Source: Eutreptiella sp. 'Long Island Sound 2002' | Taxonomy: Eukaryota; Euglenozoa; Euglenophyceae; Eutreptiales; Eutreptiaceae | DNA: 64,000 bases | Assembly (NCBI GenBank): GCA_964036045.1 | Contig: CAXIWF010000153.1 | Location: 23,007-87,006 of the forward strand | Direction: 5' to 3' | Shown here: positions 1-11,855 of the stretch, piece by piece | How positions within the stretch are numbered: the first letter of the stretch is position 1 | Layout: each line of letters begins with the position of its first letter | The notes under the pieces: generated by a model | Told to the model about the DNA's origin: nothing | Databases searched by the model: none | Seen by the model: the letters and a program-made list of their open reading frames with translations, nothing else | Position numbers and translations under genes: made by a program

Positions 1-309
1 GCGAGGATTGAGCAACGGGCCCAGGCTCAAGCAACCAAAGCCCGAGACTCCCTCAAAGATTTGGAGACCGTGAACGACGCAGAGAAGGCGAAGGATAAAG
101 AGCAGCAGGCGGCGTTGACAGTGGCAGAGGAGCTCGTGGCCCGACTGCAAGAGCAATTGAAGTCGGCAGAGGCGGACGTGGCATGTCATCGTCAGGCGCT
201 GCAGAAGTCTAAGGAGCAGCAGCAAGAGCGTGACAGGCAGTGGGAGGTCAACGAACGCATTGTGAAGGCGTCTGAGGACTCCGCGCAAACGGTGCAGCGG
301 GCCCTGCAG
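1..309 (+). CDS. ART gene, exon with coiled coil (continues upstream)
   Basis: This is open in frame 1 from the first base, with a heptad-like charged helix such as ELVARLQEQLKSAEADV. It ends CTGCAG before donor GTGTGC at 310. Phase 0. Confidence 0.7.
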
Positions 310-3300
310 GTGTGCATCGGAGAGGCTGCCGGCCTGAGTCGGGGCGCAGCAACAGTGTCCTGCGCATCGAAGCTTCAGACAAAGCAGTGTGCACTGGGTT
401 TTGAATGGGGCCGGGTGAAAAAGGGGTGGTTTGGGTCCTGGTTTTGCCCCAGGTGCTTGGGGCTCCAAGGGGCCTCGAAGGGGTGGGTTGGGGGGGGGTT
501 GAGGATTTATGGCTCAACATGATCAGTGCTGATTTTTTTTGAGGCACATCTGTTGGGTTGTGAAAACAGGATTCGAAACATTTTCCCTGGGGCCTGCGGC
601 GCCCTGCTTTTGGGGTTTGTTGTAGGCGTGTTCAATGGGGCACCCTTTTGGGGTGCACTAGAGAAAATGGTCTGTCATGGGGTCTCTTTCTAAGACGACC
701 CACTGTGAAACCCCAGGTTGAAACACATTTAAACCACAGTTTAAACCACATGCCGCTCGTCCCTTTCTTAGTCAGTTTTTAGTTTAGTTTAGTTAGGTCG
801 GCATGGCATGCAAACCAGCCACCAAGCCTACCCGACAGTTTCAGACGATGCAGTGAACTGATAGAGTGCAAGTTTTCGTGCAGGGCAGGTCAGGGACAGT
901 GCAGGGTGCAGTAGCCAGAGCAGGAGAGCGGACAGCAGGACGATGCCACTTTAAACCCCTTGCATCGCTGTCTGCTGCCAGACTTCACGCTGTGCATGTG
1001 GATACCTCAGGGTAGTATGTGAGCATTCCGGTCTGCAGAATGCTGTCACCATCCTGCGATGTTCTTGCCCAGTGGGGCCTCCAGCAGTCTTGACCTTGCC
1101 ACCCGTCAGGAGCAGCAGGATATCTTTGTTACTCGTCCACAGAGGCGCTTAAGTGCAGCCATTAATCAAACGCCGGTTGTGCCACTCGTCAAATCGCAAA
1201 TCTCTGCCAATGTCCGTATATTTTTCAAAAACGCTGGATTTGGGCAACTGCCACCGTATATTGATTTCTATTGATGTATGTTTGTGTTTTTTCATCTTCC
1301 GGCATTGCTTGGGGAAGGTTTTGGGCTGCCTTGTTGTGCAATTTGGTTGATTCTTGTCATTTTGGGTATGTGTCATGGACGTGTTTTCCTGTCCATTCTG
1401 CCCACCGTTGGTGACCACAATAGCAAGAGGTTTGTACTATGAGCAATTAGGGGTGTCTGGCCCATTGGCTGTTGACGCCTGTGGTTGCCTCTTGCAGTTG
1501 GTTTTACAGCATGGGAAAAAACAAGGCCCTCCGTCAAGTTAAGTGTGTGTTGTAGTCCCTGGATACACCCACGTGCACGTCCAAGGGAGAAACAGAGCGA
1601 GAGAGGGCAAGACAGAGGGAGAGACAGAGGGAGGAAGAAGCAGAGGGAGAGAGTCATAGGGACAGAGTGGGCCAGACAGAACGCTTAGACATCAGTTCCA
1701 CGGCTATGCTGTAGTCCTAGCCCACAGCCCACTTTTAATTGGTCCTGATAATTTCGTGTGCAGATCTTCCACTTTTGTTGGCCATTTTTAATGAAATATC
1801 TCATGTTTACTCCGTCACTGTGCAACAGGACCGGGACGCCACAGAGCAAGTGGTGAAGCAACGGCTTGCTGAATGGCAGCATGTGATTGATGGATACCAG
1901 ACAGCGTTCGCAGAGAGTCTGGATCGGTGGGAGAGAATGGAGCAGTTCTATGCGAAGGAGGCGAAGCAGGCGGTCGAAATGATGCAGTTTGACAACAAAC
2001 AGCCGCAGGAAATGCATGACCTTCTGAAGGAGTTGGTGGGGATTTGCAGGACGCTCGGGCACCAACCTACGCAACCGCAACCAGTATGTGTGTGTGTGTG
2101 TGTGTGTTCAGGGTCTGTGATATGCATGTGTGGTGTGCTGATTCTGCCTCCGGATGACTGGGTGTTGCTGGTTCGGTAACACAAGACGACAAGTCCAGAG
2201 AAATGGAGCTTGCGGGGCCCCTTGCATGGTGGATATCTGATGGAATGTCCAGTTCTCATCTGCTTCGGCTGAGATGAAGGTCTGGTGCCGCCACACCAAA
2301 CATTCAGGGGTGCTGAGGAGGGCTGAGGAGGGCTGAGGAGGGTGCGGGAGGCGCCTGCCAGAGTACCGCAGGGGTCCCGGAGCATCGTCCAGAGGAAGCC
2401 ACACGCCACTGTTGGCCAAGCGTCCTCTTTTTCTCCGTCCAGGAGAACGGCAGGCCGTCGGGGTTGGGGGTGTCGACCACAGTGCGCATGCTTCGGCAAA
2501 ATCCACCCTGTTCCCTGTGCCGAAATAGTGCGTTGCGCCCCTGGGCCATCTCGGAGCTTCAGGTGAGCATGGCATCTTTTCTAAGGTGGGTTTCCTCATG
2601 GCTTCATCACCGTCTCGCTGACCAAGGCAGGTCAAGGGGCCATGGGCCTCATGGGGCCCTGAGCTGGGTCGTGGCCAGGACAGCCCCGTTAAACCCGTTC
2701 AATGGCTGTGTGACGATGGTGCCTCTACTCGATGACGCCCCCCCCCCCCCCCCCAACCCCCGGCTGGGCTGTTGCTGATGTTGTTGATGGCTGGCCACTT
2801 TGGCCTCGATCTCTCCCTACACTCCGCTTGGTCGCCGGTCGACGCGTTGCTGCCCGGCCGTTGTGGGGTGGGGCCTCTGCTTGATGACGATCCCTCCCCA
2901 CATCCTTCCGCTCTATGCCCTTCGGCCGCAGAGTTCACGATCGACGCTGTTCGTTTGCGGTCGTGTTGGTTTTCGTGGGTACCATGTGCGCTTTGTCGTT
3001 GTGGTTGTTGTCACCTCTAGCGTCCCGCCTATCGACCTTCCCGTGGGTCAGCATTGTCTGTTTAGTGCCCCAGGTCGCTCGCAAATGTGGGTCTTGGCCC
3101 GTTGCTGTCCGATTGCTGTTTGTCATGGGCCCCGGGATATGTTGGGGGGGGCGGAGGCTGGGGTACGGATGCGTTGAGAGCTTGGCCTTGGTGTGTTTTC
3201 CAAAGATACGGAGGGGATGATACTTCCGAGCTCAAGCCTGGCAGAGGGTTGCCCTGTCGTGCCGCTTCACACTTCTGGGGTGCGGCCTTTTCTTACGATC

Positions 3301-4085
3301 GGTGTCCGCAGGTTTCTGCCGCGGGACATCCCCAAGCGGGTCCAGAAGAGGGATCGGATGCCCCCCGCCAAGCCCGGCGGAGGGAGCCCCCCACATTCAT
3401 GAAAGAAGCCGGCCCCAATTTCTCCACATTGATCCCCTCCGCGGCAGCCCATGCCAAGGAGGTGGAGGATCAGCTCCGTGAGTATGCCCAGCGCAGTCAG
3501 CAGCCCGATTTGTGCATTGACGAGTTCCTGGAGGAGATGGAGAAGCATGCAAACGACACCAATGCACTCACAAAGGCCTTGTTATGGCTGTACACCCTAG
3601 ACCGGTGGGTCTACGCAGATCTAAACCGGGCTTGCCGTGAAGATAAAAAGACCCTCCTCCCCTACTTCGCACCCTTCATCAAGTGCCTCTTGTTGGGGAT
3701 ACCGCGGTGCACAGAATTGCATCTTGGCACACGAAGCCAGGTCCCCAACAACGGCGTCACTTTGTATCGCAGAACTCAGCTCTCAGCTTCTCAGATGGTG
3801 CAGTACACCGTCGGGACGCGATTTATCTGGACCGGCTTCACGTCGTGCAGTCTGCAAGACACCAGTGTTCATTTTGGGGAGCATCTTTTTGTGGTGTTCA
3901 TCCCGAGCCATTTCTATGGCAAAGTGGTGGAGCTCGAGCAGGTGTCGGCATTCCCTCACGAATGTGAGATCCTTCTGCCATGTAACATCGGCTTCATTGT
4001 GAAGGGCACTGCCCAGTCCAGTAGAATGAAGACGACCAGAGAGATCTCTATAGAGATGCAGTACGAGATCAATTTCGTTGGGTAG
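1..4085 (+). CDS. coiled-coil ADP-ribosyltransferase gene, 5'-partial, three exons visible
   Basis: Exons are 1-309, 1829-2083 and 3312-4085, joined in phase 0 by GT-AG introns, giving 445 residues before the stop. The first two exons are charged, Gln/Glu/Lys/Ala-rich helices with heptad character (coiled coil). The last exon holds an ADP-ribosyltransferase fold: an N-terminal helical part with the signature LYTLDRWVYADLNRACR, then the R-S-E triad: Arg in TLYRR (3768), Ser in GFTSCS (3843, in place of the usual STS), and ExE as HECE (3960-3968). Known R-S-ExE enzymes transfer ADP-ribose from NAD+ to arginine, so arginine-specific mono-ADP-ribosylation is the inferred activity; the target is unknown. 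No signal peptide can be judged because the 5' end is missing. An additional small exon inside either intron cannot be excluded, although phase agreement argues against it. Confidence 0.8.
1829..2083 (+). CDS. ART gene, second coiled-coil exon
   Basis: The acceptor is TGCAACAG and the donor is GTATGT, followed immediately by a (GT)n microsatellite. The 85 codons read as a helical segment, for example LDRWERMEQFYAKEAKQAV. Phase 0 at both ends, matching its neighbours. Confidence 0.7.
2084..2108 (+). repeat. (GT)n microsatellite abutting a splice donor
   Basis: About 12 GT units start within the donor GTATGT of the second visible ART intron. Confidence 0.8.
3312..4085 (+). CDS. ART gene, terminal exon with catalytic domain
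   Basis: The acceptor is GTCCGCAG after a pyrimidine-rich stretch. The 257 codons carry the helical subdomain and all three catalytic motifs (R at 3768, S at 3843, ExE at 3960-3968) and end at TAG 4083-4085. The exon is unusually long for this region. Confidence 0.8.
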   Translation, partial: VSAAGHPQAGPEEGSDAPRQARRREPPTFMKEAGPNFSTLIPSAAAHAKEVEDQLREYAQRSQQPDLCIDEFLEEMEKHANDTNALTKALLWLYTLDRWVYADLNRACREDKKTLLPYFAPFIKCLLLGIPRCTELHLGTRSQVPNNGVTLYRRTQLSASQMVQYTVGTRFIWTGFTSCSLQDTSVHFGEHLFVVFIPSHFYGKVVELEQVSAFPHECEILLPCNIGFIVKGTAQSSRMKTTREISIEMQYEINFVG

Positions 4086-5909
4086 TCAGGTAGTTTAGCC
4101 CATGTGGTCATGCTCAAGAAGGCAGGGGTTATGTTGCTACTTGAGAAGGTAGAGGTTCCCCTTTGCCTCCCTGTCAGCAAACGTCCATGCTTTGAGCGCC
4201 AGACTCGCAAGACGAGGCGCGATACAAATGTCGTTGGTTGCTCAGTGAAGATCCTGCATCCGGAGCTGTTCCCCGGCTCAAGTGCGGACGTTGTGCTGTT
4301 CACTCAGTGGGTTTTGTACAAGCAGATACTCCAAATGGTCATGGAGTGGTGTTTTTTCCTTCTTGTTGCAATTTTCACTGTTTGTACAGTTTAAGAGGAT
4401 TATTCCTGCCCTGTGGCGCCTGCAGCGTGCAAGTGTAGCCCTCCAAGGCCTTATGTTTGGGCTTTGACTGCAATGGCAACGCAGACGTGAGGCGTGATGG
4501 ACAGTCATTGCGTGGCAGCGCTTTTTACTCGGTCGCCCCGACTTCATACCCCCTCCCCCCTCTTTAATTGTGCACTTCCCCACGCTTGGGGGGGGGTCCA
4601 CCAGCCCCTTCACAGAAGCAACACATTAGTCCCCTGCTGCGCTTCTCTTTTTGCGCCATGTTGTGCCCCGTTTGGGTTGCGCTGGAGTGTAGCTGTGCCA
4701 CGGTGTGCGCTGAGGGCTCAGGGGATAGCTCTTTGTGAACCGTTCTGCCCCTCAAACCATGCGTTTCTGTGCTTGTCACCCTCGGTCACCGCATGCCATT
4801 GAACAGGACACACTGCACATGGCCAACGTGCTGGTGTCCGAGGCGTGCACAGTGGCCCCGCAGAATCTTTGTACACCTTGCTGCCACCCCCACCCCCATC
4901 CCCGGCCCCCCTGGTGTGTGTTGGCGGGGTCATTTGGTGCCTCCCTCCCCCCCTGGCCACACACGCCACGCCCACTGCGCACTTCCTGGGCCCTAGGGCT
5001 TTGGTAGGACAGACACCCACCGCAACGCACTGCCTAGGCCCCACAGCAGGGCCTTGAAAGGACAAAGACCCACTGCACGCTGCACAGGCAGTGAATCCCT
5101 CAGACAACTGGCAAAATCAACATGCAGCGCACCGCCGATGGGGAACACTCGGTGATCCGGAACCCCCTGGGCCCTGGGGTACGTTTCCCACATCGGATGT
5201 GGTGGGGGAGCTCCCTCCAAACTTCACGGTCTTGGGGAAGACTTTGTGTGGAGCATTGCCGGCGCTGGCGTGCGAGGGACGCCGAGGGGCAGAAGCAGCA
5301 CTTGTGAGTAGTGGGACAACCGTCCCACTCTGATGCACTTAAAATGATTTCTACCCCGGGTAGCCCTACTGGCTGCCCATCTCTTGCACTTCCTTCTTCC
5401 AACCCACCCTCTTCACCCCCAACCCAATCATGGGCCACCAATCCACTGTGCCGAAGATTCCCTCCCCCAACGGCGCCCACGGGTAGCACGTCCTTGTGAC
5501 CTGCAGGTTGCGCTGCCCTGGCTCATATCCGGAGCGCCGCGCACACGCAACCTCTCCAGGTCGCCCACACTCACACGCACAGGCACTATGACAGCGTCTC
5601 CCGTTCCAAAACGCGGGGGGCGTGGTCCATGGGGGGCTGTCCCAGTCCGCTCGGCCTTGGAACCGGACAGCACATGATTTGGGACCAATGCCGCCCAGGG
5701 AAGGATGTGCTCGCCTGCAATCCCCCACCTGTGTGAGGCCATGCCCCAACACAAGGGGTGCCAGAAAGGCTGCTGGGGGGCACACCGTCTGCTGTGCGTG
5801 CGCTGTGCGAAAAGGCGGCTGTTTTCCACCGCCGGTAGCCACTGGTCCCAGGGTCCTGAACTCTGCACGTCTGCACCCCCGATGCGGTTTGGAATGGATC
5901 ATGCATGCT
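4086..5909. other. intergenic, no gene recognised
   Basis: It lies between the ART stop codon and the LINE target-site duplication. The open frames here lack domains, splice context or codon structure. No clear AATAAA signal was seen after the ART stop. Confidence 0.5.
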
Positions 5910-5922
5910 TGTGTAGGTGGGT
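5910..5922. repeat. LINE target-site duplication, left copy
   Basis: TGTGTAGGTGGGT is repeated exactly at 14631-14643. It lies directly beside the hexamer tail. Confidence 0.8.
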
Positions 5923-5948
5923 TCAGGTTCAGGTTCAGGTTCAGGACG
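5923..5948 (-). repeat. hexanucleotide 3' tail of the LINE
   Basis: TTCAGG is repeated about four times on the + strand (CCTGAA in the element's sense). It sits between the 3' UTR and the target-site duplication. Microsatellite tails instead of poly(A) are known for several LINE clades. Confidence 0.75.
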
Positions 5949-6478
5949 ACCTGCCCGAGGCTCCAGCACAGCCGGAGGGGGACCCAGAAAACGAGGGGCT
6001 CCCAACCGCCACAAGGCGGCTTACTCGGTCCCGCCTGGAAAGGTCGAAGCGGGCGGCCCGTGGCGGCACCCCGAGCCACCGGGGGCCGACACTTGCCGAG
6101 TTTCGGGGGGGGGGGTCCGCATGTGGTGTGGGCTGGGGCGCGAGGGCTGTAGGGGGCTCACCTGCGCAGGGGCGTCAGTGTGCCGCTGGCGTCGGCCTGG
6201 ACGGTGTCGGTGAGGGTGCTGCCGGCAAGGCACAACGGGGTCCGCGAAGTGCCACAGCTTCACGCCTTGCCCCAACATGTTTTCACCTCAAGAAAACGGG
6301 GCCTAGCGGTTCTGTTGGCCGGTGGTGTGGTGTCCTGGGGGATGTTTCGTGGCTGTGTGGCGGCCCCCAGGGCGTTTCCTGCTGCAACCGTGGTCCCGCG
6401 CGCACGTGTTTCGCATCGTCGTTGTGTGGTGCGTGCGGCAAGACAGGGCGGGCAGGACCTGCACTAGACGGTGGTCGT

Positions 6479-7556
6479 TCACGCTTCGGGCCAGTCATGC
6501 ATGTCCAGGGGCGCGCCACTGGCGCGCCCCACCGAGAGTCCGTCGGGTAGGGCCAGGGTCGTAAGGAATTCCGTCAGTTGCGCGTGAATTACGGGGAGGT
6601 CGCACGTCCGTGCTAGCAGCACCAGGCTGCTGTCGTCCGGGGCCGATGATGCCATGTGGACGGCCTCCTGCGGTGCGCAACCGAGGGCGTTGACGACCCA
6701 CGCAAGTGCTGGCTGCGGGGGAGGCGCTGGAGGTAGGGGGATGCAGGGTGCCGGGCCCGTGCTGAGTTGCCAAGCGCGGCATCGCCGTAGAAGCCATCCG
6801 AGGACGACGCTGTCGCGGAGGCTGAGGGTGCGGGCTGCGGAGGTGGCGAGGACGGGCGCGGGGAGGGGGGAAGGGGTCGGGGTCCAGAGGGAGGGGGCCG
6901 CATCAAGGGCTTGGCGCAGCGTGGGGGGCTGCTGTGCGAGGGCGACGTGATGGTCGGCCGCTACCGCGGCTCGCTGTGCGTGGAGGAGGGGAGGGCGTCG
7001 GGGGTCTTCGCTGGCCACTTTCCAAGCGCCATTGAGGTCCAGGAGTAGCTGGCGCGGTGCGCTGCGGAGAACGGCGCGGGGGGGGGAGGGCAGGGCGTTC
7101 CACGTCAGGCCAACCACCAGCGCTGGGGTGGCCAGGAGAGTCCCCAGGTGAAGGTCCGCGGATCCGGAAGACGAGGATAGGAGGGGGAAGACCTGCGGGT
7201 GGCGCAAGAGGCGCCAGGCCAGGGTGAGGTACTGTAGGAAGAAAGGGGGGCAGCGGCGCTGCAGGTGGTCGGTCATGTCGGGCTGCGCCAGGTGGCAGTA
7301 GGGGCAGACTACCCCACCATACCCGGGGGGGTGGCGCTGGAATGAGAGCAAGCGGTGGAGCATGGTTGTGTGGATCGCTCTGGGCTCGATGGCGGCGTTG
7401 TCGATGGCGTCGATGATATGGGATGACGACCAGGTGGGGTCTGGTGGCGGGAAATGTCGGGCGAACTCTGCTTCGTGGTGCTGGAGGGTGATCGCCTCGG
7501 CCGCCTTCCGGGGGTCGAGCACGAGGCGACCCTGGTGCGTGGCCAGGACGCGGCCG
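6479..7556 (-). other. C-terminal region of ORF2 with zinc finger
   Basis: After the third frameshift the frame runs to the stop at 6479. VCPYCHLAQPDMTDHLQRRC (about 7250-7310) is the C-x2-C...H-x4-C finger common near LINE ORF2 ends. The rest is Leu/Pro-rich and unassigned. Confidence 0.7.
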
Positions 7557-7568
7557 GAAAAGAGGGGG

Positions 7569-7999
7569 AGCCAAGGCGTTCAGGCGCGCCTCGCGCGCGC
7601 CCAGGTCTGCCAGGCGGTCGGCTTCGGCGTTGAGTTGGGCGAGTAGGGTGGTTGCGCCGCTGTCGTGCTGAGCCGGCAGCCATACCTCCAGGATTTGCGC
7701 TTGTAGCTGGATGAGCGCGGCGCGGAAGGGGAGAAGTAGTAAGGTGCCGGCTCGTGGGGACCGTGTTAGGTTGGCTGTGAGTGCCGCGGTGGAGTCGGTG
7801 GCGAGCAGCACCGTGCCGCTCCAGTCCCCGAGAAGGAAGAAAAGCGCCACTTTGGCGAGCCACTCTGAGTCAGTGGAGTGGCCTGCGCTGGTCTGCACCC
7901 CGAACCACAGCTTGTAAAAAATGCCGGTAGTCGGGTGCCACAGGGCGACTCCAGCCCCCAGATGGTGGTGCATCTGGCTGCCATCCGTTGCGGCGATGA
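7569..7999 (-). other. RNase H segment of ORF2
   Basis: The four acidic positions are visible as ATDGSQ (about 7985), DSEWLAKVALF (about 7865), LLATDSTAAL (about 7800) and LNAEADRLADLG (about 7620). This matches the D-E-D-D layout of the LINE RNase H1 fold. Confidence 0.75.
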
Positions 8000-9832
8000 T
8001 GTGGTGCATGGCGCTGAGGAGGGTGATGTCGCCGGAGCTGTAGAATCGGACCTCATCGAGGGCGGGTGAGGGGCACGGGTGCAGGGCGACGTCCAGGGGG
8101 AGGAGCTGCTGTCGCAGGCGTAGACCTTCAGGGAGCCAGCCAGCCCGGGGGGGGAGGGTGAGGAGAAGGTGGGACGCGGCTACGGCCAAGAGGTTGGTGC
8201 TCCAGGACGCCCGCAGGTAGGAGGTGAGGAGGTGCAGGTGTGAGCGCAGGGTCACGTCGGGGGCGCCAAAGCCTCCCGGGGCCAAGGGCAGGCGGAGGAG
8301 GGACCGGTGAACCCAAGGGGGGAGACGAAAGGCTGCGGAGTACACGGCGTCGGTGACGCGTTGGTGGGGGCGCAGGGTGTCTGGTAGGAAGAGGACGCCG
8401 CTGGCCACGTAGTCCAGGACCGACAGCCCGAAGGAGTGAAGGGATCGGAGGCGAAGGGCTGGGGAAGCCGGACCGCGGACTGTGGACTTGTGGACGTTGC
8501 GCAGCGCGGTGAGGGCCTTGTTGGCGGGGCGGTGCAGCGGTAGCTCGGGGAGAAGGGGGATACCTACGAGCTCGGGAGGCGTGGTGCTGGTGTACATCTC
8601 GGAGTCCGGAACCAGGCTGCGCTCCAAGGAGATGCCGTGGTGCCCTAGGCGGGCGAGGAAGTACTCGAGCTTGTCGGGGTGGACGATCCTGCCAGCCCTG
8701 CGGGATGCGTCGCGGCTGGCGTCGGCCATGGCCACCACCTCAGGAAGGGTGGGGGCCAGAAAGCGTCGGTCGTCGCTGTAGACCAGCGTGGTTGCCGGTA
8801 GGGGGACGCTGTGGCCCGGTAGGCGTAGTGGAAGCGACACGGACCAGTTGATGGCCAGGGAGAGGGTGAGGACGTGGCTGGGGGCCTGATAGTGCAGGGC
8901 CGCAAACGCGTCCCCTTGGTTGCCGCCCTCTCCCGTGGAGAAGGGGGGGGCGAAGCCCTCACGGGTGATCACCCGTATGACTAGGCGGCTGTAGAAGTCG
9001 TGGGCCCACTGCGAGTAGTTCCACACGTGCGGGAGACAGCCGAGGAGACGGTGTGAGAACTCTCGTACAACGCGCAAATACGCGTCGGACTCGTCCCAGT
9101 CACAGATCGCGCAGGAGCTGTGCTCTAGGAGGCTGGTGTACACCGCCGCTCTGCCGACCAGGACCATGAAGGCGGAGCTCTGACCGGTGCGGTAGGAGAA
9201 GACGACTGGGGTGTAGGCGCCTGATACCTCTAGGTTGGCGGCGAGTCGGTCGGAGGCGATGCCGGAGAGCGTTCCGGAGGCCGCGGACTCGACGTCGACC
9301 GGTCGGAATGAGCGCGCGAGATGACGGGGCAGGGGTTTGCTGGGTTTGCCCTTGTATATGCTGTAGCGCACAGTCTCATTGAGGACCGTGGGGGTGCCCG
9401 CCTCAGCTTGAAGCAGGGAGTGGTGCACGCCCTGCTGGACCCCCCCTCCTGCCCGGAAGAGCAGCGAGCGGGTGACGTTGTCCGATGACACCGCCAGGGT
9501 GCGCTTGCCCAGGCGCCGGTGGGCCAGGGACTCAGGCGTCAGCAGCGGGCGGGAGTTGAGGCTCTGGAGGAAGTTCCGGGGCGTGTCGCGGTGGTCCGGT
9601 GGGAGACCAGCCCGTAGGAGGGCAAGCAGGTGAACTGTGGGCAGTTCGAGGGACGGGCGGCGCATGGGGGCCCACGCGGAGGGGTCGCAGTGGGTAGCAA
9701 AGAACTCGTGGTCGAGGTGCAGGAACCGATTGCAGGTCTGCGCTGTGGACTGGCGGAGGACTTCGTTGAGGCGGGCCTCCCTGGTGGGGAGGAAGGCTTC
9801 TGGGCGGGGGAGGATGCCGCTGAACGGCTCGA
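8000..9832 (-). other. reverse transcriptase segment of ORF2
   Basis: Motif A is CDWDESDAYL (about 9075-9105), motif B is GGNQGDAF (about 8900-8922), and motif C is YSDDR (8764-8784) with the paired catalytic aspartates. The segment is continuous with the RNase H segment in the same frame. Confidence 0.8.
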
Positions 9833-9840
9833 GGGGGGGG

Positions 9841-10860
9841 AGGGGAGGTGAAGGGCTGTGCGCGTGGCCGCTGTGATGGAGGCCGCACGAAGGACGTCCA
9901 GGCGGCTCTGGATGCCGCGCGCCTCTGCCGCTTCCCGGAGGTCTGCGAGTTGTTGGTCTAGCTGGTCGGGCCCAAGGGGGAAGCAGCGCTGGGCCAGGCG
10001 GAGCATGAGCTGGCGTGTGTCCGGGGGGCGGGGGATAAGTTGCGACGCTACCTCGTGGTGTGCTGCGACGTAGTCGTCCGGTAGCGCTGGGGTGAGGGCC
10101 AGCCAGCCCCAGACTAGGTCCAGGGCGGCCCCCATGGCGTCCATGTCCGAGGGGCTGGCCTGACGCCATCGAAAGCGGCGCCAGGCCCAGGCGTCGGCGG
10201 ATTTGGTGAGGAGAGTGACGGTGATGACGATGACGGCGTGGGAGCTGCGGGACGAAAGTAGTTGGTGACGGGCTTCGGCGACCGGGCCGTGGATGAAGGC
10301 GTGATCTATGGCTGTGGCCCGGCGTATGCCCTTGACCGTGGTGTGATTGGTGGTGGTGCCTGCAGGGAGGACTCGGTGGTAATCGCGGAGCGGGCCTGAC
10401 GGGGAGAGTGCTGAGGAGAGGGGGGTACCTGGGGCGTCGGTGGCGTTGAGGTCCCCCGCGAGATAGGTGTAGGAAAGCTGCAAGTCTCGCCGGAGCTGTT
10501 CCATGCGACGGACCTGCTGCAGCCACTCGCGGTAGGGGATCTTGGGGTGGAGGTGGACGTTGACCACCAACAGCCGACCGACATGCCACAGGGGGAGCAG
10601 GGCGGCCATCCAGTGTTCGCCATCAAACACCAGCGTGGCCTCCTTGGGGCGCCGGCGCAGTGACCTTTTCCAGGCGATCACGAAACCGGTACCAGCGCCA
10701 TCTGCCGTGCTCCACATGGCTTCATATGCGGGGGGCACGGCTGCTCGGGCGGCGCTGACGTCCCACAGTTCGTGCCAGCAGAGGATGTCGGGGCTGAGCG
10801 CGTCTACCCAGAGGCGCGCAAGGGCGGTTTGAAGTACGATGCCCCCCCAAATTGTGAGTC
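9841..10860 (-). other. APE-type endonuclease segment of ORF2
   Basis: The N-terminal motif is THNLGG (split by the first frameshift). It is followed by a glutamate motif CWHELWD, AGDLNATD (equivalent of GDFN), TAIDHAFI and SSHAVIV. The last is normally S-D-H, so the aspartate appears replaced by serine. The endonuclease nicks target DNA to prime reverse transcription. Confidence 0.75.
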
Positions 10861-11855
10861 ATGAAGGTGAGGGCCGTGGGCTGGACGAGGGCGGCCTCGG
10901 AAGGGGCTGGAGGGGGCAGCGCCCGAAGATACGGCGGGGGGGGGAGTAGGAGCTGCGGTAGGTGCGGGGCGCACAGGGTGGACCAGGGGAGGGCGTAAAC
11001 CGGCACTGCGCCAGCGAGATGAAGTCCGTGATACGTGAGGGTGCAGCGCGGGGCTAGGGCCCGGGTGCAGAAGGGCGCATGCCTCTGGGGGTGCACACAG
11101 AAGAGGCGGGGGCGGGTGAGGGGGGGGGCGGTGGGTAGCTCGACTGAGGCGTCGTGTGGCGACGGGCGGCCGCAAGTGGGGCAGGGAGCGGAGATGACGG
11201 TGGGCATACCTGGGAGGTCGGGGCCGATCGCCCATGGGCCGCCCGCGCTGGGGTGGCGCCAGTAGTAGAGGGGAGGAGGGATGTGGGCTGGGGGGGTGGT
11301 GGTCCAGTCCGCAGTGTAGTCGTGGGACCAGAAACTTGTCCAGTAATCGCCGACATGGAGCGGCGGCGTGACTCGGAACGCGGTGGGGTGGATGGAGGGA
11401 GGGAACTGCTCCAGCCAGTCGGCGATCACGGGGAGGGACGCCAGGATGGCCGCCGGCGGGATGGCTGGGGCACAGGAAGGGAGCGAGGGGAGGAGCTGGA
11501 GGAGTTCGGGCGGGAGGGTGAGGGAGGGGATACGTTGTAGCAGGAGGAAGCCGGAGTGGTCGCATAGCGGGCAGGCTGGGAGGCCGGCGCGGGGGAGCAA
11601 GGTGCCGCAGTGCAGGCAGGCTACGGGGGAGTGGTCGTCTGGGGGAAGCGGGGACCACGCTGGGGGGGGGGGGGTGGAGGCCGGTGACTGAGGCATGTCT
11701 GCGGGGGGCAGGGGCGGGGCGCCAGCCAAGGCCCGGAGTAGCGCTGATACGCGGACCGCCCTGATGGGGGTGAGGTCGGCGGCTAGGGCCTGGGCCACCG
11801 CCAGGGACGCGCTGTCCGGGCTTGCAGCTAACGGCAGGAGGTCGGGTAGTACCAG

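Larger units (their letters stand above)
6479..11798 (-). pseudogene. LINE ORF2 polyprotein, three frameshifts
   Basis: The Met is at 11798, 57 bp after the ORF1 stop. In order: a zinc ribbon CxxC-x11-CxxC (CLHC...CPLC, near 11570-11640), an APE-like endonuclease, reverse transcriptase, RNase H, and a C-terminal CPYC...H...C finger. The full length would be about 1,770 residues. The reading frame shifts by one base at 10842-10848 (run of 7), 9833-9840 (run of 8) and about 7557-7568 (a C5TCT4 stretch on the sense strand). Each break is in or next to a homopolymer, and homology continues directly in the next frame, so these are small indels and not domain losses. Polymerase slippage or assembly error are both possible. 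Confidence 0.8.

Noticed and set aside
5705-6550. 281-codon frame on + overlapping the LINE 3' end
   Set aside because: Antisense to the LINE 3' UTR and ORF2 end, and crosses the target-site duplication; no domain.
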